DNA of 20,254 nucleotides from a virus. The stretch covers positions 1 to 20,254 of IMG/VR virus record IMGVR_UViG_3300023087_000142, one strand, 5' to 3'. Shown in pieces: positions 7,538 through 15,118 of the stretch (positions are counted from its first letter, which is position 1; each line of letters begins with the position of its first letter). The notes under the pieces were generated by a model. That model saw only the letters and a program-made list of their open reading frames with translations. It made no database searches and had not been told where the DNA came from. The translations under genes were made by a program, and so were the position numbers.

Positions 7538-7855
7538 TTATATTACGTCTTTGATTTCAGCAACTAAATCCTTTTTAGTTTTTCTCTTGTCCAACTCAAT
7601 TCCATGTTCTCTACCCAACTCTTCCAATTCGTCCTTTGTCATACTTGAAAGATCTACACCTTCATCTTTCGGTGCTGATGTTGGTTTTGGTTTTGGTTTT
7701 GGTGCTGGTTTTGCAGGCGCAAGTGCATCAATTTTGTCTTTCAAATTTGAGTGCTTTTTATACATCTCTCCAGTTTTTTCGTTGACCCAACCGCGATTAG
7801 TTGCAACTGCATTCTTCATCCAGTTTTTTGGCCTTGCCCAACTTGGTAAATCCAT
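7538..7855 (-). CDS. Small phage protein with Pro/Lys linker and C-terminal HeH/SAP-like domain
   Basis: The 105-residue protein has three parts: an N-terminal globular piece beginning MDLPSWARPKNWMKNAVATN and including RGWVNEKTGEMY (1-40), a flexible Ala-Pro-Lys linker (about 46-63, PAKPAPKPKPKP), and a C-terminal helix-extended-loop-helix segment (about 67-105, LSSMTKDELEELGREHGIEL) of the LEM/SAP/Rho-N type that binds DNA or RNA in many phage and host proteins. The ATG at 7855 was chosen because AAGGAG lies 6-7 nt upstream; an upstream in-frame ATG (7936) would add 27 residues overlapping the preceding gene and has no ribosome site. Role unknown, perhaps nucleic acid contact within or near the virion. 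Confidence 0.75.
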   Translation of the reverse strand: MDLPSWARPKNWMKNAVATNRGWVNEKTGEMYKKHSNLKDKIDALAPAKPAPKPKPKPTSAPKDEGVDLSSMTKDELEELGREHGIELDKRKTKKDLVAEIKDVI

Positions 7856-7865
7856 TTTTTTCTCC

Positions 7866-9824
7866 TTATTTAACGTAGCTAGCAATCTTTTTAGCGCGAG
7901 AGGAATTTCCATATTTCTCCATCGCCATTTTTTCAACTTCTTTTTGAACCTGTTTTTTATTATATTTAGGGTTCATTGCAAGAACAATTTCTTTCATTTC
8001 CTCTGCATCTTTTTTATCAGAACTTTCAATCAATTCTTTAATTTTTAGTTCTTCTTTGAGTTTTGGATCAAATGATTCATCTTTTCCATCAATTATTTTA
8101 TTGACTTCGCTTGGAGACATGTTAAAATTCATCATTAGTTTGCTAACAGCAAGAGTAGAAACGAATGGCAAATCTAAATTAACAAGAGCAATCGTTTGTT
8201 CCTTGTCCAATTTGTCCAAAGCTTTGGAAAGTTTCATTCCTGACTGTGCAGAGATTTTCTTTCCTCTCAGGTCTTCAAATTCACTTTTTAATTTTTTGAT
8301 TTGGGCTGGAGAAAGTTTTTCTTGTAAATCAATCTCTGTTTCAAATTCTTTTAGTTCAATCTCTTCCATCTTATTAGCAGCTCTATTAAGACCTTTTGCT
8401 CTGTTTTGGCCCTTTTTAAGATCAGCAAAAGTTAACTTTCCTTTAGCATTTTTATCTCTTAATTTATTAAGTTGAGCACCTGCTTTACCATGATAATTAC
8501 GTAAAGTATCTTGAGAGACTTCATCGACCTCTTGATCTTCTTTCACAGGAAATCCAATATCTTGTTTTTTGCTTGTCTTTACAATCTTCAAAGTTTTCTT
8601 GTCTTTAATTTTCATTGGTGGAAGTTGAGAAGTGGAAATAATTGATTTTGCTCCCTTTTCATCAGAAGCCATACCTACGACTTTGTTACCATCAGCAGTA
8701 TCAACAACTACGAAGGGCTGTTTCATTTCTTTAATCTCATTAATTTTACTATCAAAAAATCTTACCCCAAACATTTTCTCAGCAGTTTTCTTACCAAGAA
8801 CATTCTTAACAATCATGAGGATTTTTTCTCTTGGTTCTGTGTCCAAATCATTCACAAATGAAATCAAAGCTTTCAATTGATTATCTTTCATCATTTTTGC
8901 TGCTTTCATGAAATCATCATAATCCATACCCTTTTTATCTTTTTTAGCATATGATTCGAGATCTCTTGCTACCATTTGAATTGATGCTTCATGTAAATGA
9001 AATTCTTCCATTTTTGGTTTTTCATGAGTATATCCCATCTTAGACATACGTTCATGATCTTCTGGTTTTTCGGCTTTATAACCTTTACCAGTTTTTGGGT
9101 CGTACATCATATGAGGTTCAAATTCCTTTTCCTCTTTATACATATTCAATTCATATTTCTTATTGTCCATATTGTATACTTGAATTTGAACTGCTTTTTT
9201 ACCATCTTTATCAAGTAAACGATAAGAATTGGTTTTACCAGATGTTGGTTTGCGAGGCCCAGTGGCAACTTTATCATCAATTTCTTTTGGATCAATATCA
9301 ATACCATATTTTTTCTTTGCAAATTCGTATGCATGTTTCATTGCAGATGAAAAATCTTTGTGATACAAATCATAACCAGTTGAAGATTTGCCCATTTTTT
9401 CTAGAAGTCTTTCTTCCATAGTAGGCTTTTTATATCCAAGTTTGACTAGTTTTTCTTTGAACTCTTTGCCGCGGCCATCAAAATTCTTCTCGTTTTCTAG
9501 GTCATCTTTTTTCTTCTCTGAATAGGAAAGCTTTTGCAATTTTTCTTTAAATGCTTTAGTTCTTCCATCTAAAGATTCATTTTTTGCACTTCCCATTTTT
9601 TGTGAACCCTTGGAAACCTTTTCATCGTCCTTGTTTTGCATAATACCAACAACGGCTTCTTTATTAACAGTCTTTGCAATTTTATCAGAAATTGTGACAG
9701 GATATTCTTTATCACCAAATTTAAATTTCTTTTTTCCTGCCGCCTTCGCAGCAGAAGCTGCGCCGATGAAATCTGCTACATCATCGTCTAAAATTTCTTC
9801 GGGAATATTTTTCCTATTAGTCAT
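7866..9824 (-). CDS. Large modular lysine-rich phage protein, probably virion or prohead-core associated
   Basis: The 652-residue, highly charged protein has no enzyme motif that I recognise. Modules seen are: a short Ala/Lys-rich N-terminus; a tandem motif DGRxKxFKEKLxKLxY at 86-101 and 116-131 (30-residue period); a region around 150-245 with YRLLDKDGKKAVQIQVYNMD; a segment from HLHEASIQMVARDLESYA (277 on) to about 360; a small VVVDTADGNKVVGMASDEKG stretch (372-391); VSQDTLRNYHGKAG...KGQNRAKGLNRAANK (436-485); and a helical C-terminus. The VS-x-x-TL...KRxKGxxRA pattern is, from memory, a recurrent module in structural polyproteins of marine T4-like phages. LHE-A at 277-280 matches the L-x-E|A cleavage rule of T4-type prohead protease. 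Shine-Dalgarno GGAGAA precedes the ATG. Confidence 0.78.
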   Translation of the reverse strand: MTNRKNIPEEILDDDVADFIGAASAAKAAGKKKFKFGDKEYPVTISDKIAKTVNKEAVVGIMQNKDDEKVSKGSQKMGSAKNESLDGRTKAFKEKLQKLSYSEKKKDDLENEKNFDGRGKEFKEKLVKLGYKKPTMEERLLEKMGKSSTGYDLYHKDFSSAMKHAYEFAKKKYGIDIDPKEIDDKVATGPRKPTSGKTNSYRLLDKDGKKAVQIQVYNMDNKKYELNMYKEEKEFEPHMMYDPKTGKGYKAEKPEDHERMSKMGYTHEKPKMEEFHLHEASIQMVARDLESYAKKDKKGMDYDDFMKAAKMMKDNQLKALISFVNDLDTEPREKILMIVKNVLGKKTAEKMFGVRFFDSKINEIKEMKQPFVVVDTADGNKVVGMASDEKGAKSIISTSQLPPMKIKDKKTLKIVKTSKKQDIGFPVKEDQEVDEVSQDTLRNYHGKAGAQLNKLRDKNAKGKLTFADLKKGQNRAKGLNRAANKMEEIELKEFETEIDLQEKLSPAQIKKLKSEFEDLRGKKISAQSGMKLSKALDKLDKEQTIALVNLDLPFVSTLAVSKLMMNFNMSPSEVNKIIDGKDESFDPKLKEELKIKELIESSDKKDAEEMKEIVLAMNPKYNKKQVQKEVEKMAMEKYGNSSRAKKIASYVK

Positions 9825-9846
9825 GAGAGTTCTCCAGTTTTTTTAC

Positions 9847-9854
9847 TATTTATC
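9847..9854 (-). promoter_or_regulatory. Weak late-promoter-like motif (GATAAATA)
   Basis: One mismatch from TATAAATA, in the 29-nt gap before the 652-residue protein gene and 23 nt from its ATG, partly overlapping the upstream stop codon. Placement is sensible for an internal late promoter but the match is weak. Confidence 0.3.
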
Positions 9855-12319
9855 TATCTTTCAGCCCAAAGGTCTGCATCCGACTTCCGTGCGCCACCGC
9901 CAGTGATAAATGAATTGACTCTAGCAAATGCCCACTGTTGTGGAGTAGTTCCTGGCCTATGTCCTGTTTTCCAAGCAGCCATACCTCTGTCATATACCTT
10001 TTTTAGAATACCATATGAAATACCCGACTTTTCTGCTTTCTTTTTAAGTCCCTCGATTTGTTCATCTAGTTCTTCTTTGATAGAATTTTTGGCAAATTTG
10101 ATCGCTTTTTCTGGGCCCTTGGCCGTATTACCTGTTTCTTTTGAATCCCAGAACATATTCCACACTTTACTACGTGCTGCATCATTTTTAGCTTGTTTCA
10201 TGTATTTGTTTAAAATATCAGCATCTGCCTTTGAAAGTTTGTAATCTAACTTATCATCATATCTTAGATTACCACCTACTTTGTAATTTGTGTCGCCCTT
10301 ATATTTCCATCTTTCTTCATCAAGTTCAACTTGTTCTTTAATAGAATTTCTATAAAGAGTCTCTAAATCTTTACCCGACACTCCACTGAAAGATTTAGCG
10401 ATAGTATATACATATGATTTTAAAGACTGTTTATCACCTTTTGATGCAATCAATTTTTTTAACGCATCAAGAGCAGCCATATTCATTCTTTCTTTATTGG
10501 TTGCAATTTTTTCATCAACAGTTTCATTTTTTTCTTTTGCTTTAAGATATGCGGCAACCGCCATTTGTCTTATTTTTTCATCGGACTTACCTTTGAATTG
10601 CGGAGCATCTGATTTTCTAAAATCATCGATGTAATCACCAGCATCAGCATCTTTGCCTAGTTTTTCATTTTTCTTACCATATTCCATAACTTTTTTACCC
10701 AATGGCGTCAAGTTACCTTTTTTGTCATACATTTTATCAATAAGTTTTTTTTCTGCTGATGTCAATTCTTTAAGATTTCCATCATCATCGTATTTTCCCG
10801 ATTTTTTCTTTGCAATAGCAATGGCAGCTTGTTGAGCTGGATTTGCTGCTTCTTTTTTATTATCCTTAGACATAGAACCCTGTTTTACAACACCAGAATT
10901 CTTAATTTTGCTGACAAGCTTCAAACGGCGCATGTTAGATATTTCGTTAAGTTTTTCTTCAATATTCATATCTACCTCTTCGTATTTTAATTCTTTACTT
11001 GATGTAGAGAAGTTTTTCTTACGCATGATTGTTTTATGTACAACTTCAAACTCATCATTCTTATAGTTGATAACTACAGGCAGATTTAAGTTAGTTGACA
11101 TGTCTTTGAGAACTGCTTCGATATCGGGGTTCGCCTTGATCTGAGAACCTTTTTTCTTCTGAATCTTTTTGAAAAACTTTTGAAGTTCTGCAACTTTGAT
11201 CTCTGGATCGTTTCTATTGTCATTCATTCTATCAACAAAATGTCTTGTAAATGTAATATCAATATCATATTTTGCAAGCATTCTATCTGCAAATTTTTCC
11301 AAATCGTCTATTTGTTTTTGAGATACATCCTCTCCATACATTTTATGATATAGGTTGGTGTATTTTGAGGGTTTTGTTTTTGCATTCGCATCGCCAGGTG
11401 CTGGTTTGTAAGAACTGTCTGAATCGTCTGATTTTTTTCCATATTTTGCGAAATGTCTTGCGCGAGCTTGTTTTGTTGACTTTGACATTTCATCGCCGTC
11501 TGCATCTTTTGCGTAGTATTTTTTAGGTTGTGTACCTTCTCTATCTTCGATATCTTTGTCCTGAGCAACCTTTCTTTCCGCAAAAAATTCTTCATATATC
11601 TCGTTGTACAGGTTGTTATCAGTTGCATCGTCTACATATCCCATATAATCTGTTTGCATAAACTCTAGCAAATCATCTCCAACGGAATTAAGAAATTCGA
11701 TCATTTCTTCGCTGAGGTTCATTGCTTTTCTTAGGTCTGCAAAGAGTTTCTTTCCATGCGTTCTTTCAAATTTACTTGGAAGTCCACTCTTGAATCCTTG
11801 AAGAATTTTTCCACCAATCTTTTCATCTTCGTATCTATTAGCAGCTGCAGCTGCTCTCATTTTAGATGCAGACATACCACTTACATCAGTAGCATTTTCA
11901 TCTCTTTCTCCGGCAGAAACAATTTCAACTCCATTTTCAAACTCATAGAAACCATGACTACCAGAAACACCATTGTACTTATTCAATATTGTTTCAAATT
12001 CTGAAACTCTATCGCCACCTACAACCATAATACATCTTTCATATCCCATCTTATATAGCATAGGAACGATATTAAAAGCAGATTTTGCATCTTTATTGGA
12101 CATGATATTCTTAGAATATTTTGGAAACATTTTCTTCATATAAGAAACTTTTGTTCTAAAATCTAGAGGGTCTTTTTTAGGATTTGTAGATTGACTTGGA
12201 AATACCATAAAATCCGCCTTTTCGCTTCTTGCGACGGCAGCAACTTTCTCTATTAGTTTTTCATGTCCAGTTGTTGGTGGATTAAATCTACCAAATGTAA
12301 AAACTACAGTATCTTTCAT
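9854..12319 (-). CDS. Multidomain protein with N-terminal NMN adenylyltransferase-like (nucleotidyltransferase) domain
   Basis: The first 200 residues of this 821-residue protein form a cytidylyltransferase/NMNAT-fold domain: FTFGRFNPPTTGH (7-19, the GxFxPxxxGH nucleotide loop), VVGGDRVSEF (99-108) and SGMSASKMR (147-155, counterpart of the ISxTxxR loop). Then come an acidic helical part (205-250), DREGTQPKKYYAKDADGDEM..KTKPSKYTNLYHKMYG (259-329), a domain with ITFTRHFVDRMNDNRND...LPVVINYKNDEFEVVHKTIM (355-432), Ala/Lys-rich segments, GDYIDDFRKSDAPQFKGKSD (561-580) and a conserved-looking C-terminus with GISYGILKKVYDRGMAAWKT (766-785) and TTPQQWAFARVNSFITGGG. From memory these modules recur in different orders in marine phage proteins. 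The domain could make NAD or activate another nucleotide. It overlaps the upstream gene by 4 nt. Confidence 0.82.
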   Translation of the reverse strand: MKDTVVFTFGRFNPPTTGHEKLIEKVAAVARSEKADFMVFPSQSTNPKKDPLDFRTKVSYMKKMFPKYSKNIMSNKDAKSAFNIVPMLYKMGYERCIMVVGGDRVSEFETILNKYNGVSGSHGFYEFENGVEIVSAGERDENATDVSGMSASKMRAAAAANRYEDEKIGGKILQGFKSGLPSKFERTHGKKLFADLRKAMNLSEEMIEFLNSVGDDLLEFMQTDYMGYVDDATDNNLYNEIYEEFFAERKVAQDKDIEDREGTQPKKYYAKDADGDEMSKSTKQARARHFAKYGKKSDDSDSSYKPAPGDANAKTKPSKYTNLYHKMYGEDVSQKQIDDLEKFADRMLAKYDIDITFTRHFVDRMNDNRNDPEIKVAELQKFFKKIQKKKGSQIKANPDIEAVLKDMSTNLNLPVVINYKNDEFEVVHKTIMRKKNFSTSSKELKYEEVDMNIEEKLNEISNMRRLKLVSKIKNSGVVKQGSMSKDNKKEAANPAQQAAIAIAKKKSGKYDDDGNLKELTSAEKKLIDKMYDKKGNLTPLGKKVMEYGKKNEKLGKDADAGDYIDDFRKSDAPQFKGKSDEKIRQMAVAAYLKAKEKNETVDEKIATNKERMNMAALDALKKLIASKGDKQSLKSYVYTIAKSFSGVSGKDLETLYRNSIKEQVELDEERWKYKGDTNYKVGGNLRYDDKLDYKLSKADADILNKYMKQAKNDAARSKVWNMFWDSKETGNTAKGPEKAIKFAKNSIKEELDEQIEGLKKKAEKSGISYGILKKVYDRGMAAWKTGHRPGTTPQQWAFARVNSFITGGGARKSDADLWAER

Positions 12320-12696
12320 TCTTCTGCTCTTGTTATATTCGTTATACGATTTATTTGTTGAGTGATAATTGCTTCGCGGTTTGGCCAGTAAATATACTCT
12401 TTTTCTTTATTTTTCATCAAATTATTTAGTAGAGGTAAAATTAGATTTTCAACATCTTTCAACTTAGAATTTACAATTACTTTTTCGTTATTATAAAATT
12501 CCTTCACCGTTTCAACTTCGTCTAACATTTCACCAAGTTTATCAACTAAATTGTCCATTTTATATTCTAATAACTTGAGTCCTTCTCCAGTGCTTTCAAG
12601 TTTTTCTGACACTTCATTAGATGCCGGAGAAGGTGCAATACTTCTCAGCTCTTCTTCGTCAACGGCAGTAAATCCAAAATCTATGTCATCTGTCAT
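12316..12696 (-). CDS. Small coiled-coil hypothetical protein
   Basis: This 126-residue acidic protein starts MTDDIDFGFTAVDEEEL, has a coiled coil over about residues 30-95 (KLESTGEGLKLLEYKMDNLV, KLGEMLDEVETVKEFYNN) and a C-terminal EYIYWPNREAIITQQINRI segment. From memory, phage proteins ending in YIYWP(N/D)R are a widespread unnamed group in T4-like marine phages. The ATG at 12696 follows GGAAGGAA; a longer frame from 12774 has no ribosome site and overlaps the upstream gene heavily. Its stop overlaps the start of the NMNAT-like gene by 4 nt (ATGA). Role unknown. Confidence 0.72.
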   Translation of the reverse strand: MTDDIDFGFTAVDEEELRSIAPSPASNEVSEKLESTGEGLKLLEYKMDNLVDKLGEMLDEVETVKEFYNNEKVIVNSKLKDVENLILPLLNNLMKNKEKEYIYWPNREAIITQQINRITNITRAEE

Positions 12697-12907
12697 TTTT
12701 AGTTCCTTCCTCTGGCACATACAAAAATTGGTCTTTGAGTTTTCTCCACTGTCTACCATTTGTAAAAACAGCACTCATCAACGGTTTTTCAAATTCATTC
12801 AGGGCATGCCACATTATTTTTTTATATTCTTGTAAATAATTGGTATTCATTACATCATCAAACTTTTTTATATTAGATAAATGAATATCAAGCAACTGAT
12901 GAAACAT
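12686..12907 (-). CDS. Small conserved hypothetical phage protein
   Basis: The 73-residue protein begins MFHQLLDIHLSNIKKFDDV and ends with a basic VFTNGRQWRKLKDQFLYVPEEGT. The ATG has an excellent Shine-Dalgarno (AGGGGGATAGA). It lies one base after the preceding stop and overlaps the next start by 11 nt, so it is a true translated member of the operon. No domain recognised. Confidence 0.7.
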   Translation of the reverse strand: MFHQLLDIHLSNIKKFDDVMNTNYLQEYKKIMWHALNEFEKPLMSAVFTNGRQWRKLKDQFLYVPEEGTKNDR

Positions 12908-12908
12908 T

Positions 12909-13184
12909 CTATCCCCCTTCGTAAATTTTGATTAATAAACTCCCATTGTTATCGCCTTTTATTACTCTATGATATCTGTGGTTATCTATCTTCAACCACA
13001 TTCCTTTCAATAACTCAAAAGGAAATTCATCTTCAAATTGAAAAAACCATCCATCAGATTCCATAATACGAACTAGTCTATCATTTTTGTCTCTATGCCA
13101 AACCAATTCTTCACTATCTACATCCTCATTAAATTCTCTTAAAATACAGCTTTCTTCTTCCATCCATTCCATATAAGGTCTCAT
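12909..13184 (-). CDS. Small protein, possibly a cupin-like beta barrel
   Basis: The 91-residue frame has a beta-rich C-terminal part: EELVWHRDKNDRLVRIMESD, GWFFQFEDEFPFELLKGM, then HRYHRVIKGDNNGSLLIKIY. The succession of short strands with a G-M turn and a terminal YHRVIKGD is typical of small cupin-type barrels, but a full metal-binding motif is not evident and this is a shape argument only. The ATG at 13184, 4 nt after the upstream stop, was preferred; a GTG at 13214 would give 10 more residues overlapping the upstream gene. No function assigned. Confidence 0.65.
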   Translation of the reverse strand: MRPYMEWMEEESCILREFNEDVDSEELVWHRDKNDRLVRIMESDGWFFQFEDEFPFELLKGMWLKIDNHRYHRVIKGDNNGSLLIKIYEGG

Positions 13185-13188
13185 AGTA

Positions 13189-13725
13189 TCACCAAAAATA
13201 GCTTCCGCCTCCACTCAATCCAAGTTGTTTTGCATATCTAGGCAATCTACATGCCCAGTAGCCAGGTTTTGTTTTGTCGTTTTTCTGATCGCAATTATGT
13301 CTTGCTGCAAAATTTCTAGCAGCTTCTTTGTTATTAATTTTTGCAGTCAATCCAGTTGTATCTCCAAACTCAACCTTTATAATATTTCCCTTTTCATTTT
13401 TCACATAAACATAGTATTTCTTGTTACCGCCTCTTTTGGGAGAATTTAATTCTACATCTTTTTCTTCCTCAACCAAAAAAGGACAATCGAGCGGGACATG
13501 TTCATTTTCAAACAATTCCCACTTTCCAATATCTGTTTCAAGAATTTCTATATCATATGAATCGAATTCTAGTTTTCCTTCTTCATACATTTTTCTTGCA
13601 ATATTAAAAGTTTCAAAAAATGCATTCGATCCTAAACGAAATACATTATCTAATAATGGAATTTCACTAATAACATGATATTCTACCATCTCTTCAATAT
13701 TTTGAAACTGTCTAAAACTTTTCAT
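13189..13725 (-). CDS. Hypothetical protein with capsid-targeting-like N-terminus and conserved C-terminal basic module
   Basis: The 178-residue protein opens with MKSFRQFQNIEE, a segment like the N-termini of two other proteins in this operon and like T4 internal proteins. An acidic linker (about 20-92) is followed by a C-terminal module: LNSPKRGGNKKYYVYVKNEK, KVEFGDTTGLTAKINNKEAA, and RHNCDQKNDKTKPGYWACRLPRYAKQLGL ending SYFW (about 93-178). From memory this module is a conserved phage family, with two cysteines and many lysines, likely to bind nucleic acid or metal. The ATG overlaps the preceding stop by 4 nt (ATGA). Function unknown. Confidence 0.75.
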   Translation of the reverse strand: MKSFRQFQNIEEMVEYHVISEIPLLDNVFRLGSNAFFETFNIARKMYEEGKLEFDSYDIEILETDIGKWELFENEHVPLDCPFLVEEEKDVELNSPKRGGNKKYYVYVKNEKGNIIKVEFGDTTGLTAKINNKEAARNFAARHNCDQKNDKTKPGYWACRLPRYAKQLGLSGGGSYFW

Positions 13726-14018
13726 TTCATCAAACCCTGTATTGTTTTCAACGCCTTCTTAGCGTCTGGATGTTTTGGATTAATACTTACTTCATCTCCA
13801 TTCATAAAATCTGATATGTTAGCAGATTTTCCTAACGCAGTTATTGCTTTATGTAATGGGTCTTTAGGGTCATATCTGGTTTCAAAACCAGGCTTGCCTC
13901 TTAATTCTACCCATTTGTTATCGCCCTTATTCCACATCTTTAAAACATCCATGTCTTTGCCACGGATTAACTTGAATTTAATTCCTTCGTCCAAAAATTG
14001 AGCAAAGCTTTGCATCAT
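13722..14018 (-). CDS. Small hypothetical protein with capsid-targeting-like N-terminus
   Basis: The 98-residue protein begins M-MQSFAQFLDEG, then a beta-rich IKFKLIRGKDMDVLKMWNKG, a WVELRGKPGFETRYDPKDPL stretch and a helical C-terminus. The second of two adjacent ATGs (14015) could equally be the start and would make the N-terminus MQSFAQFLDE|G, matching both the MKTYQEFIAE pattern of T4 internal proteins and the L-x-E|G protease rule. The first ATG overlaps the preceding stop by 4 nt. If cut, the mature protein would be about 87 residues. Function unknown. Confidence 0.72.
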   Translation of the reverse strand: MMQSFAQFLDEGIKFKLIRGKDMDVLKMWNKGDNKWVELRGKPGFETRYDPKDPLHKAITALGKSANISDFMNGDEVSINPKHPDAKKALKTIQGLMK

Positions 14019-15118
14019 TCAAAATCCAGATCATCCATTATACTATAATCATACACGGAATCGATGTAATCTTTGGCTTTTGTAATTTTAGATACAATCC
14101 AAGGTTCGATTTCAAATTTCTCTATCTGAGGTCTTCCCATCTCTTCTTCCATTGCATCTATAAGTTCATCTAATTTGTTTTGCATGATTATCATGTCGCG
14201 CATCATCATTTCGGCAGTCTCGCCCACAAAATCTCTTTCTTCAGAAATATTTTCATTTTGTCTCCGCAAAACAGCCCTAACTTGTGGGTGGTCAGATAAA
14301 CCTTTTTTGATTTTATCAATTGCTTTAACTGCGCCTGTCATATTACCATCTTTATAACGCTTATCAGATGCAACGCCTATAGCCATTTTGATTTCTTTGT
14401 CCGAAAACTTTTGTTCCTCTAAAGTTTCTTCTTTAATATTTCTTTTTGCCTTTTGTCCAGAAATCCATTTTTGAGCAGCTTTATTTTCAGGAGTTTTCTT
14501 TGCCCATGATGAAATTGCTCTATATGTTGCCATAACATCTCTTTCAAAATCTGCGCCATCAGAATTATCAACAATGAACATTTTTGATTTGAATGCTCTT
14601 TGGAACTTTCCAATGTTATCTTGAACTCCTTTCCACATCTTACCAACTTCGGCGGCACCAAGCGTCCTGCTTCTCGCGGCATCTCTAGCAACGGCCGTTT
14701 CTAAATTTGTGTTTACAAAAATCATTGCAGTTTCATAACCAAGTTTTTCTAACTGAGCTTTTTGTTTTGCAATCTTTTCATAATCTTTTCCCGTACCATC
14801 AATAACCAATCCCAATCTACCCTGTACATAGAGAGATTGTTGTTTGGATGTTACTTTTTTTGCTCGAACTCTGGCAGTCTGACCAGCATCAGACCAAATA
14901 TCGTCTGGTGTCATTTCAAGTCCAGCCTTTGCAAGTGCCTTTTCAAACGCTGGGTCTGAATTTACAACTCTCATTCCAAGAGAAGTAAGTGCAGTTTTTC
15001 CCACAATAAAAGATTTTCCTGAACCGGGCCCGCCGGCAAGAAATACTGCTTTAAAAATAGAAGGATCGTTAACACCTTCTTCCAATCTAAGTCTTTCTAT
15101 AATTCTTATTATGTCCAT
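14015..15118 (-). CDS. P-loop kinase (zeta toxin / polynucleotide kinase-like) fused to C-terminal phage modules
   Basis: The N-terminal two thirds (about 21-205) of this 367-residue protein is a P-loop kinase: VFLAGGPGSGKSFIVGK (Walker A 29-36), VVNSDPAFEK (S54-D55, the acidic position used for substrate activation in zeta and PNK-type kinases), LVIDGTGKDYEK (104-114), AMIFVNTNLETAVARDAAR (131-149, lid arginines) and a final FIVDNSDG strand. The rest has NMTGAVKAIDKIKKGLSDHP (259-278) with QVRAVLRRQNE, and a C-terminal EPWIVSKITKAKDYIDSVYD (338-357); both look like modules shared by phage virion proteins. The N-terminus MDIIRIIERLRLEEG ends with L-x-E|G. Substrate is not determinable: nucleic acid 5' ends, a nucleotide-sugar or a protein are possible. 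The start directly follows the ligase-like gene's stop. Confidence 0.85.
   Translation of the reverse strand: MDIIRIIERLRLEEGVNDPSIFKAVFLAGGPGSGKSFIVGKTALTSLGMRVVNSDPAFEKALAKAGLEMTPDDIWSDAGQTARVRAKKVTSKQQSLYVQGRLGLVIDGTGKDYEKIAKQKAQLEKLGYETAMIFVNTNLETAVARDAARSRTLGAAEVGKMWKGVQDNIGKFQRAFKSKMFIVDNSDGADFERDVMATYRAISSWAKKTPENKAAQKWISGQKAKRNIKEETLEEQKFSDKEIKMAIGVASDKRYKDGNMTGAVKAIDKIKKGLSDHPQVRAVLRRQNENISEERDFVGETAEMMMRDMIIMQNKLDELIDAMEEEMGRPQIEKFEIEPWIVSKITKAKDYIDSVYDYSIMDDLDFE

Noticed and set aside
7856-7936. N-terminal extension of the HeH/SAP-like protein
   Set aside because: The extra 27 residues overlap the previous gene, have no ribosome site, while the internal ATG at 7855 has AAGGAG at ideal spacing.
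7551-8048. Open frame of 165 codons on the plus strand
   Set aside because: Antisense to well-supported minus-strand genes with ribosome sites; composition is the reverse complement of Lys/Glu-rich coding sequence (Phe/Ser/Leu-rich), as expected for a shadow frame.
11308-11628. Open frame of 106 codons on the minus strand within the NMNAT-like gene
   Set aside because: Alternative frame in a lysine-rich coding region; no start signal, and the main frame carries conserved modules here.
12697-12774. N-terminal extension of the coiled-coil protein at 12316-12696
   Set aside because: Extra 26 residues overlap the upstream gene and lack a ribosome site; ATG 12696 has GGAAGGAA ahead of it.
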